Shown here in pieces: positions 31,201 through 37,218 of a stretch of DNA of 37,218 nt (the stretch's first letter is position 1; the number at the start of each line of letters is the position of its first letter). The notes beneath the pieces are model-generated. The model saw only the letters and a list, made by a program, of their open reading frames with translations. It did not search any database and had not been told where the DNA came from. A program made the translations under genes and the position numbers. Source of the stretch: Lachnospiraceae bacterium (GTDB lineage: Bacteria; Bacillota; Clostridia; Lachnospirales; Lachnospiraceae); contig CAJTDD010000039.1 in NCBI GenBank assembly GCA_910574885.1, positions 1 through 37,218 on the forward strand, given 5' to 3'.

Positions 31201-33255
31201 ACGGTGAAAGACAAAGAAACGGTCATTCCTTCCAGCGAATATACCGTCAGCTACCAGAATAATCTGGATGTCGGTACGGCTTCCGTTACGATTACGGACA
31301 ATCCGGGAGGAAATTATATTGTAAATGGCAAGGCGACATTTGAGATTGTCAATGATTACCTCCCCGAAAATGGCGTTGATTACGGCACAACGCCTCTGAA
31401 AGAAGGCTGGGCAAATTGTGATTTTGTGGTAACGGCAACGGAAAACCACGTTCTGTCCACCGACAATACGGCAGATGGCGAATGGGTGAAGGAAATAACA
31501 AGAACCGGCGAAACAAAGAGCGGCCTTGTGTCTTTCTATGTAAAAGATTTGGAAACCGGGGCGATTTCTTTGACAGCCACAGAGGAATATAAACTTGACC
31601 GGACAGAGCCGGAAGACTATGACATCCACTTTAATGAAAGCTCGGTTAAGAAGCTGATCCATGAAGTCACTTTCGGGCTTCTCTTCCGTGAAACGGTAGA
31701 GGTAAAGATCACCGCCAGGGATACATTAAGCGGAATCGGCCATATCTCTTATTTTCTCTCTGATACGATCCTGACTGAAGAACAGGTACGAAAGATTACG
31801 GACTGGTGCGAAGGAGAACATTTTCACATCACGGCCGAGGATGCGAAAAAAATGATCGTCTACGCAAAGGCGGCTGACCGGGCGGGCAATCTTGTGTGCT
31901 TTGCCTCAGACGGCGCAGAATTTGACCTGACCCCGCCTGCGATCACAGGCGTTACGGATGGCGAGATTTACTACACCACGCAGGCTGCGGCCATTACCGA
32001 CAAACATCCTGGGACGGTTATGCTGAACGGGCAGAGTGTTTCCGGAACTATTCTCCTTCCCGGAAATGTAGAGGAAACTTATGTCATAAAGGCGGTTGAC
32101 CAGGCGGGCAATGAGACAATTGCCACAATCCAGATGAAACCCATCCAAACCATTGCAGAACCTATCGGAGGTCTTGTTAAGGATACGGTAACTTCCGATG
32201 ACCAGATGTGCATCCGGGCAGTAATTACGGAACTGGAACTGCTGCTTGACTCGGAACATCTGACGGAACAGGAAAAAGCGGCGATTGACGGGTTCAAGCA
32301 TGACGCTGAAATTCTGGACGCGCAGGTCATTTCCGCATCCAAGGCGGCAGATGCAGAAGAAATACAGGCGGTTGACGGCATTTCCAAAGATACGGTAAGT
32401 CTGGAGGACAGAGACAATCTGGAAAAAGCAAAAGACGCATTGGAGGCTGCGATTCATGAGTATGGCGAAAATTATACCGACGATGAAAAGCAGGAAATCG
32501 ATGACAACATCGCACGTATTGACGAATCGCTGGAAAGCCTTAGGAACGTGCAGGCCGTAACCGATGCAATCTTGAATTTACCGGATGCGGCGTTTGTAAG
32601 CCCGGACGATACGGAGGCAGAACAAGCGGCTAAGGAGGCGGAAGAACTTTTCGACGCCCTGACGGAGCATGAGAAGTCTCTGGTCGATACCACGATTCTC
32701 GAACAAGTGCTTGCCGCTCTGACGGACTATCAGATTCTTGAAGGCGACAACAGTCAATGGAAGGGCGATAACAGCAATCATCTTGTTTTCAAGGCAAACG
32801 GGGCTGTCGATAAATTTACGGGGATTTTGGTTGACGAGGAAACGGTTGATGATAAAAATTACACGGTGACATCCGGCAGTACGGTTATTACGCTGAAAGC
32901 CGGCTTTCTGGGGACATTAGCGAATGGGAAGCATCGCTTAACCGTACTTTATCTGGACGGGGAGACCTCCGCCGTATTCGAGATTCTGCCGAAATCTTCG
33001 GGCAGCGATCTCGACAAACCCACTGGCGGGGATTCTTCCGGCGACCCTTCCGACAAGCCTTCCGGCGGGGATTCTTCCGGCGACCCTTCCGGTGAGAAAA
33101 TTACCCGGAAGCCTTCCGATAGCATTCCTTCTACTTCTGTCCGTACAGGCGATGAAGAACGTCCCTTGCGGTGGCTTGTTTGCTTACTTAGCTCATTTGC
33201 CTGTGTGTCCGGAACCATATTTTATCGAAGAAAGAAGAAATCTTTGACTTCCTAA
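28258..33255 (+). CDS. Large wall-anchored surface protein (1665 aa)
   Basis: Secreted adhesin-like protein. Signal peptide 1-36 (ILLLSGAILLSTLLAVTTAM, cleavage after SVSA). Residues about 180-465 carry repeats ending in IYGGG/MYGGS with T(G)N..N(I)(S/T)GG turns, a likely beta-solenoid. An Ig/MBG-like domain lies at about 955-1030 (YDGTKKMPSVTVKD), with further Ig-like domains around 1115-1290 (FDLTPPAITGV). About 1295-1488 is a charged helical FIVAR/coiled-coil-like region and 1488-1580 an X2-like domain. A Ser/Gly/Asp/Pro linker (1582-1615) leads to TSVRTGDEE, a hydrophobic segment and RRKKK: a variant sortase signal lacking LPxTG. No catalytic motif is seen. The target is unknown. Confidence 0.85.
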   Translation: MKMKTNKPTILLLSGAILLSTLLAVTTAMTTFSVSAETNQDGTNNEPLSEGNSNLPDGHKNENHATPKVIVPDKINPETSDTESGCFSNIETQTASKNQRQLDAGSVTYETTGDYVHIIYANGQPLIIEASNSVSYAKLYLDSNGNGIGEASEEITAFQGDGKLSGSGIYYLEGYGYYLPYSTIYGGGKDGTPQYDTSVTLSGLSDSSENYTVWAIYGGSKSGALTGNTQVNISGGNIRMAYGGSWDGTLTGSSRLNISGGNVGWTYGGGGTAELNGNAEIHMTGGSASKNMYGGSASGQINGNTRIHIESGQVVSVYGGNENSGQIAGSTELIFDTNAKANGWIYGGGAGYSDDAITEVTGSTNITVNGGTFAKNMYGGGAWRGAKVGGSNITVNGGVFDGWIYGGGEELSSVADKVFITIKGGSVSAVSPAGAGFGQPGAGQINAEVGDAEVHLEGGTVQTFSALSTDYTAVNGDLSLSLSGDTFSDTELYLGRSGNPVKLKNVSIHITDGKARLLKLQSQVTGNFSVALDRGDVSDLVLLPDTLAVSAGATLSYTDCGSSTGRFGTFVQGSSNYFTDIDNPLLVGSHLYHNQFTTITFRNSYVNYYDDTMSGDDNSPKACTEKLLIDGGTLRLTGDMLTNMPATEFQNNPLLLRTSSFREGVHFEETPVGAARLQWMDTDGTGIPENMSEHSIAETPLDTPDETFSAANTEYALKRDNASRSDSTGQIWQGSAWYTDKAELLCKCQVIGSSLVENLFPLPAGNASASFPLQDALTGNTNLSSSCLVIGHRGTSPSFTYSVIPDGTAIADAAITNDTLTVSQTGSVHVNVTQNLNGRSHTYDTYVYVLQVPQEDSSRFTKGLAEDISLSFQGDGITFERNYSYIWNNSDHAYMDTDSYTMTLENDVLTFVLKEEYLNQLELGEYDFQACAYMNQGGGSGKRYEHAFKVNIALPTEVTDPVIELPQERYQYDGTKKMPSVTVKDKETVIPSSEYTVSYQNNLDVGTASVTITDNPGGNYIVNGKATFEIVNDYLPENGVDYGTTPLKEGWANCDFVVTATENHVLSTDNTADGEWVKEITRTGETKSGLVSFYVKDLETGAISLTATEEYKLDRTEPEDYDIHFNESSVKKLIHEVTFGLLFRETVEVKITARDTLSGIGHISYFLSDTILTEEQVRKITDWCEGEHFHITAEDAKKMIVYAKAADRAGNLVCFASDGAEFDLTPPAITGVTDGEIYYTTQAAAITDKHPGTVMLNGQSVSGTILLPGNVEETYVIKAVDQAGNETIATIQMKPIQTIAEPIGGLVKDTVTSDDQMCIRAVITELELLLDSEHLTEQEKAAIDGFKHDAEILDAQVISASKAADAEEIQAVDGISKDTVSLEDRDNLEKAKDALEAAIHEYGENYTDDEKQEIDDNIARIDESLESLRNVQAVTDAILNLPDAAFVSPDDTEAEQAAKEAEELFDALTEHEKSLVDTTILEQVLAALTDYQILEGDNSQWKGDNSNHLVFKANGAVDKFTGILVDEETVDDKNYTVTSGSTVITLKAGFLGTLANGKHRLTVLYLDGETSAVFEILPKSSGSDLDKPTGGDSSGDPSDKPSGGDSSGDPSGEKITRKPSDSIPSTSVRTGDEERPLRWLVCLLSSFACVSGTIFYRRKKKSLTS
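33025..33091. repeat. Direct repeat in surface-protein linker
   Basis: An identical 28-bp segment at 33025-33052 and 33064-33091 (39-bp period), encoding two copies of a 13-residue GGDSSGDPS-type spacer in front of the wall anchor. It could expand or contract to change anchor length. Confidence 0.7.
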
Positions 33256-33289
33256 TTTCCGCAGACTTGACAGGAGATTCAATCAAATT

Positions 33290-33325
33290 GAGAGCGCTGG
33301 CGGCTCGTTGCCGCACAGCCCTCTC
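33290..33325. terminator. Hairpin after the surface-protein gene
   Basis: A GC-rich imperfect stem (GAGAG...CTCTC with GCTG/CAGC and CGGC/GCCG inside). It is followed by only two T's and lies between convergent genes. A probable, not strong, terminator. Confidence 0.5.
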
Positions 33326-33408
33326 TTCACAGGAATGTTCTCCTCTAATTCTGGTTTCAATACGTCCAAAATATCAGACTCATATTGACAGCAATTATAT
33401 CTACTACT

Positions 33409-34155
33409 CTAATAATTTGGCTTCGTCGCCACAGTCCCTTCCGTAACCATCTCAAATAATTCAAACGGAATCCCCACAGCCATATCATTTTCATCCCACT
33501 TACACAGCATACGCGTACTCGGACACAACACACTGACATTCATCTCCCCTGTCAGATAAGGCGAAACGGTCAGCTCCGAACACATCCCCTGCATTGCGCC
33601 CATATCAACCGCCGGCTTCTTTCCGGTACGGTACTCATAGCCCTGCACCAGCCTCATTGACTGAAGCGCATTGGTCATCACAATAATGACATCCGGCGTC
33701 TGCACACATGCTTTCAGCGGCACCACTGCAATCCCATAGGTTGACACCGGCTCCCGGTGCAGGCTCTTAATAGCCGAGCGCATCCTTCTTGCCACCGCCA
33801 CGGAAGAATATAGTTTGTAAGAAAAATACTCCTGCCCGCTCTCAATCCGCTCCGTACTCTCTTCCAGCGCAAAAGCAGTCGTAGCGCCGTCACAGCGATG
33901 ATGCTCCAGACGGCACTTAATCCCATTGCCTTTTACCGCCGCATCCTTTACCATCACACAGTACGCTGTCGCAGCTTTGATTTCATCCACCGGATACTTA
34001 TCATACTCCTCTTTCGTAAACAAAAACGTAATCCCCACCGGCTCTCTGGTCAAGCCAATAGTTTCTTTCAATGTGTTGACACATTCTATCACTCTTTCCC
34101 TCGGATACTCTTCATGAGGCAATCCATACTCAATATTTTTATGTTTATATGGCAT
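33409..34155 (-). CDS. DUF169 family protein
   Basis: 248 aa. The DUF169 family has no established function. It shows a pattern of cysteines (25, 66, 81, 88, 150, 192, 211, 218), of which GMC(192)SE...TVSPYLTGE...VSVLC(211)PSTR belongs to the part of the family I know to be conserved and could bind a metal or cluster. No membrane segment or signal peptide is present, so it is cytoplasmic. It is the last gene of the ECF-transporter operon, 11 bp after the T component. Processing or sensing of the imported compound is the natural inference, not shown. Confidence 0.8.
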   Translation of the reverse strand: MPYKHKNIEYGLPHEEYPRERVIECVNTLKETIGLTREPVGITFLFTKEEYDKYPVDEIKAATAYCVMVKDAAVKGNGIKCRLEHHRCDGATTAFALEESTERIESGQEYFSYKLYSSVAVARRMRSAIKSLHREPVSTYGIAVVPLKACVQTPDVIIVMTNALQSMRLVQGYEYRTGKKPAVDMGAMQGMCSELTVSPYLTGEMNVSVLCPSTRMLCKWDENDMAVGIPFELFEMVTEGTVATKPNY

Positions 34156-34166
34156 ATCTCTTCCTC

Positions 34167-34973
34167 CTACTGTATTGCTGCAAAACTAAACCTGTATAAA
34201 TCATATTTTACCAAAACTGCGACCACAAGACCATAGAGCAGCAAAGAAACCGCCAGAAACATCCAATCTGACTTATCTACTGACGTTTTCTTATAAAATG
34301 TCCTTAGTTCCTCGCGCCCAAGCCCCCGGCTTTCCATGGCGCACGCCACACGCTCCCCTCTCCTTGCCGCTACACACAACAAGGGGAGCAATACCCGAAA
34401 CGGCGATGTAAACCTCGATAAAACGCCTCTGTTCCACGGTATCCCGCGGATTTCCTGCGCCAGATGGATGGAATCCACCTGAGACTGCAATTCTGGAAGA
34501 AACCGGTACGTCGCCATCGTCGCATAGCCATGCACCACAGAAACCTTACACTGTATAATCAGGCTCAATACCAGATCCCTCGGCCTTGTAGTCAATACAA
34601 ACCCCATAGACATCGTAACCAACGCCAGTATCCGAAATCCTAAGGAGACTGCATGTACAAGATCTCGCTTTGTCCATCTGAATAACCATAGCCGGAACAC
34701 AATCCCCGGCTCATCGTTCAACCCTCTAAGCACAAGCATCGAAAACATGAACAACACACTGACTACCAGAAATATGAGAAGCCTTCTCAACAGATTGCCC
34801 ATGGGTATCCTTCCTGCCAGCCATGTAGCAAAAAAAGCCAACAGAAACGTCAAGATCGGAAGCACCGGAAAATATGACATACATACAACCACCGTCAACA
34901 CGGTAATCACAAGAAGTTTTATCATCGGATTCCTCCGATGGAGAAATGAATCTTGTTCAATATAAGCAAACAT
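34167..34973 (-). CDS. ykoC: ECF transporter T component (YkoC-like)
   Basis: 268 aa from MFAYIEQDSFLHRRNPMIKL. GGGGAGAGAGG precedes this ATG, which overlaps the ATPase gene by 17 bp. Several membrane segments (about 18-60, 70-95, 110-135, 235-262) flank the cytoplasmic coupling helices, and the conserved Ala-Arg-Gly (AARRGERVACAMESRGLG) matches the 'ARG' signature that docks on the ATPases. It transmits ATP hydrolysis to the substrate subunit. Confidence 0.87.
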   Translation of the reverse strand: MFAYIEQDSFLHRRNPMIKLLVITVLTVVVCMSYFPVLPILTFLLAFFATWLAGRIPMGNLLRRLLIFLVVSVLFMFSMLVLRGLNDEPGIVFRLWLFRWTKRDLVHAVSLGFRILALVTMSMGFVLTTRPRDLVLSLIIQCKVSVVHGYATMATYRFLPELQSQVDSIHLAQEIRGIPWNRGVLSRFTSPFRVLLPLLCVAARRGERVACAMESRGLGREELRTFYKKTSVDKSDWMFLAVSLLLYGLVVAVLVKYDLYRFSFAAIQ

Positions 34974-36468
34974 TGTCTGTCCTCTCTCCCCGCCATGCAA
35001 AATATTCCCCTGTCGGCAGGCTCTTTACGACGCTTCCATTTTCGATTTCCACTACATGGGTCGCATATTGCCTGACCAGTGATAAGTCATGGGTAATCAT
35101 CACGATCGTAATCCCCTTCTCCACAAGTTCCTGCATGTCCTTCATCAATTCCTGCCTGTTCTCAAAATCCTGCCCATATGTCGGCTCGTCCAGAAACAGA
35201 ATCTCCTGATTTGTAAGAAGCATACTTGCCACACTCAGCCTTCTCTTCTGCCCCTGACTCAACACAAAAGGACTTTTTTCCTTCTCTTCCTCCAGATGAA
35301 ACTGCTCAAGCATGCCCTTGATACGGCGCTCCTTCTCCTCCCGCGATTCCCGGGTCCGTTTCAGGCTGAACATCATCTCATCCCACACTGTATTCGTAAT
35401 GAACTGGTTCTCCGGATTCTGGAATACCAATCCAATCAAATGATATAATTTCTTTGTAGGATAGCTTTCCAGCTCCTTCCCAAACAGGCGTATGGTTCCG
35501 GAATCCGGCTTACACACCTTAAAAATCAGTTTCATAAGGGTGGATTTCCCCACGCCGTTTTCTCCCACGATTGCAAGGAAATCCTGCTTATGCACCTGCA
35601 TATGGAAATCTCTTAGAATCTGCCTGCCCCTCCCGTTCTTCCTTCCGGGAACCGGATAGGCAAAATCCAGATGGCTAATATCCAGTACGATTTCCTTATT
35701 GCGGAAAACCCGTCCCGCCTCAGGAACCTTGGCGTCTCTTTCCGACATTTCCCGCCTGAACAAGCCGCCTGCTTCTTCCCTCTGACAGTCAATTACCTTT
35801 CTTCCGCTGCCGTCAAGCCCAATCACCCAGTCTACTTCCCCAAGGATCTCACTGATGTTATGCTCTACGATAATAACCGTCATATTCTCTTCCCGTGAAA
35901 TCCGTACAATCAACTGAAAAACCTGCGCCCTGCTCTCTGGGTCCAGATTTGCCGTCGGCTCATCCAGCAGAAGAATCTTCGGTTTCATCACAAGAATAGA
36001 CGCAATGGCAATCTTCTGTTTCTGCCCGCCAGAGAGCTGGTCAAGCTCCATCTCTTCGTACCCGGGAAGACCGATAAAAGAAAGGACTTCTTCGATACGC
36101 CGCCTGATTTCATCCTCAGAATACCCCATATTCTCCATTCCGAAAGCAAGCTCTTCCTCTACGGTAAAGGTACAGAACTGACTCTCTGGATTCTGCATCA
36201 CCAAGCCAATCCTGTCACAGCGGTATCTGGGAAGCATCTCCGTAATATCTTCACCATAAAGCAGTACCTTGCCTTCCAGTTTCCCTTCAAACATGTGGGG
36301 AATCAGCCCGTTCAGCAAATTCAGCACTGAACTTTTCCCACACCCGCTAGGTCCGCTGATTACATGGATTTTTCCCTCAAAAAAACTACAGGAAAGATGC
36401 TCCCATACCGGAAGCCTCTCTCCATCATAAACATATGTAACGTCCTTAATTTCAAGAATCTTCTTCAT
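34957..36468 (-). CDS. ykoD: Fused double ATPase of an ECF transporter (YkoD-like)
   Basis: 503 aa from MKKILEIKDVTYVYDGERLP. There are two complete ABC ATPase halves: first Walker A GPSGCGKSS, signature LSGGQKQKIA, Walker B ILLLDEPT; second Walker A GENGVGKST, signature LSQGQKRRLS, Walker B ILFLDEPTYGQ. Both halves keep Q-loops and H-loops (EHN, THD), so the energising pair is covalently joined, as in B. subtilis YkoD. It lies 11 bp after the S component and overlaps the T component. The longer frame upstream (to 36492) overlaps the ykoE stop. Confidence 0.9.
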   Translation of the reverse strand: MKKILEIKDVTYVYDGERLPVWEHLSCSFFEGKIHVISGPSGCGKSSVLNLLNGLIPHMFEGKLEGKVLLYGEDITEMLPRYRCDRIGLVMQNPESQFCTFTVEEELAFGMENMGYSEDEIRRRIEEVLSFIGLPGYEEMELDQLSGGQKQKIAIASILVMKPKILLLDEPTANLDPESRAQVFQLIVRISREENMTVIIVEHNISEILGEVDWVIGLDGSGRKVIDCQREEAGGLFRREMSERDAKVPEAGRVFRNKEIVLDISHLDFAYPVPGRKNGRGRQILRDFHMQVHKQDFLAIVGENGVGKSTLMKLIFKVCKPDSGTIRLFGKELESYPTKKLYHLIGLVFQNPENQFITNTVWDEMMFSLKRTRESREEKERRIKGMLEQFHLEEEKEKSPFVLSQGQKRRLSVASMLLTNQEILFLDEPTYGQDFENRQELMKDMQELVEKGITIVMITHDLSLVRQYATHVVEIENGSVVKSLPTGEYFAWRGERTDNVCLY

Positions 36469-36479
36469 CTTAGCCCCGC

Positions 36480-37037
36480 CTATCTGGCACATGCGAATCC
36501 TTTCAGGACGCCAGTCTTAACTAATGCCGCCGTAATAACTTTTACAAGGATAATTCCGATTACAACAGCGCTAAACAGACGGACTGCAATCACCCCGATG
36601 GCAATCGTCGTGCCATAAGCCCACGGAGACCCCCAGACCAATCCATCGCGGCATAACACAAATACTGCGGAAAGAATTGCCCCAAGCACCATATCTTTCA
36701 GGCTTCCCTCGTATTTTCCCAATGCATAGGCAACCTCCATCCCCAACGCCTGCAAAAGACCTGCAAGGACGAGCTGCAGGCCATAGGGGCTTCCAAGCAG
36801 CAGGTTCACGCCCGCCGTGACCAGTCCGCCGAAAATGGCAAATCCCGGTTTCCTTACGATATACATGGGCAAGGATGCCGACAACAGATAAATCCCGAAT
36901 GTCAGCTCCATAAATACCGTCCCCAGCGCTGCTGACAACGGCATATATGCATAGTCTAACAGGGTGTAGACCACCCCGATAACTGCGGCTACCATCGCAA
37001 CGATGACGACTTCCTTTGTTGTAAATTTCTTTTGCAT
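36480..37037 (-). CDS. ykoE: ECF transporter substrate-binding subunit (YkoE-like)
   Basis: 185 aa, start MQKKFTTKEVVIVAMVAAVI behind AAAGGAG. A hydrophobic six-helix S component. Its order of motifs (MYIVRKPGFAIFGGLVTAGVNLLLGSPYG ... LLQALGMEVAYAL) closely follows B. subtilis YkoE ('YMIRKPGAAL ... ECLLGNPSG ... QGLGAEAVF'), the thiamine/hydroxymethylpyrimidine S subunit. Together with a fused ATPase and a T component in the YkoEDC order, the assignment is fairly secure at family level. Substrate identity is not, because no TPP riboswitch precedes it and YkoF is replaced by DUF169. Confidence 0.78.
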   Translation of the reverse strand: MQKKFTTKEVVIVAMVAAVIGVVYTLLDYAYMPLSAALGTVFMELTFGIYLLSASLPMYIVRKPGFAIFGGLVTAGVNLLLGSPYGLQLVLAGLLQALGMEVAYALGKYEGSLKDMVLGAILSAVFVLCRDGLVWGSPWAYGTTIAIGVIAVRLFSAVVIGIILVKVITAALVKTGVLKGFACAR

Positions 37038-37055
37038 TTCAATTTCACTCCTTTG

Positions 37056-37114
37056 TACTATTTTGAGAAACTTCATTCCTAAAATAGTATATCGTTATCT
37101 TCCGATACAGTAAA
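37056..37114 (-). promoter_or_regulatory. ykoE promoter and inverted repeat
   Basis: On the minus strand, TTTACT (37109-37114), 17 bp and TATACT (37086-37091) form a moderate promoter. A 9-bp inverted repeat TACTATTTT/AAAATAGTA (37056-37064, 37081-37089) overlaps the -10 and start region, just before the AAAGGAG. It is a candidate operator or leader hairpin. The remaining 37115-37218 is AT-rich with no feature I can support. Confidence 0.4.
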
Positions 37115-37218
37115 ATAAAACTTTCCCAATTTACCGGACTATAGAATAGACCCGCAAACTCACCCAAAACTATATAATACATTCAAAAACTAGTTATTAA
37201 AAGCAATAATCCCTAAAA

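Noticed and set aside
31018..31662. Long minus-strand frames inside the surface-protein gene
   Set aside because: They lack ribosome sites and domains; the plus strand shows signal peptide, Ig-like domains and anchor in one frame.
37038..37218. TPP riboswitch before ykoE
   Set aside because: Neither the CTGAGA nor the ACCTGA-type conserved segments of a THI box is present on the minus strand up to the window edge. It could lie only if transcription starts outside the window.

Overview
The window looks like a chromosomal segment of a low-to-mid-GC Firmicute, most likely a Lachnospiraceae gut clostridium. The reasons are the ylxM-ffh-rpsP-khpA-rimM-trmD-rplS order followed by two signal peptidases around ylqF/rbgA, the GGGtGRT/IscU-like pair, a Cys/Gly-rich 'chorion-class' mini-protein, and purine-rich Shine-Dalgarno sites. 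I cannot name the species.

1-4090 is the end of an integrated mobile element whose other end lies outside the window. It has a divergent repressor switch (38-aa HTH-like protein leftward, XRE repressor rightward, GGAATA-type operators), a zinc-ribbon/tyrosine integrase broken by one missing base, an autoregulated-looking ribbon-helix-helix gene, and a run of six tiny, mostly overlapping genes of unknown function. It ends in a hairpin terminator and four 10-bp repeats at 11/14-bp spacing that look like integrase arm-binding sites.

4097-5812 is the two-gene IscU-like/GGGtGRT operon. A tRNA-Thr(CGT) at 6020 has its own promoter and terminator.

6172-15394 is a long leftward translation, secretion and RNA gene cluster: ylxM, ffh, rpsP, khpA, rimM, trmD, rplS, lepB, rbgA, lepB, rnhB, yraN, pgeF and an mscS-like gene. 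Its first promoter is embedded in the terminator of the preceding subtilisin-like protease gene.

16485-23440 is a decayed type I restriction-modification locus in the order hsdM, hsdS, AlbA_2 regulator (5'-truncated), AlbA_2 regulator (intact), hsdR. All three hsd genes carry internal deletions or frameshifts. The intact AlbA_2 gene carries nine 11-bp tandem units, a length not divisible by three, placed just before its C-terminal winged helix: a potential phase-variable switch.

23671-27217 carries a J-domain protein, the Cys-rich mini-protein, three small unknown genes, a hot-dog thioesterase and a TruA paralogue in which the expected catalytic Asp is Glu.

27302-33255 pairs a LytTR response regulator (no kinase nearby) with a divergent 1665-aa wall-anchored surface protein. 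The intergenic region holds a LytTR-type direct repeat just upstream of a good promoter, which suggests a dedicated regulator-adhesin module.

33409-37037 is a tightly packed four-gene operon: a YkoE-like ECF substrate-binding subunit, a fused double ATPase (YkoD-like), a T component (YkoC-like) and a DUF169 protein. No TPP riboswitch is visible, so the substrate is open.
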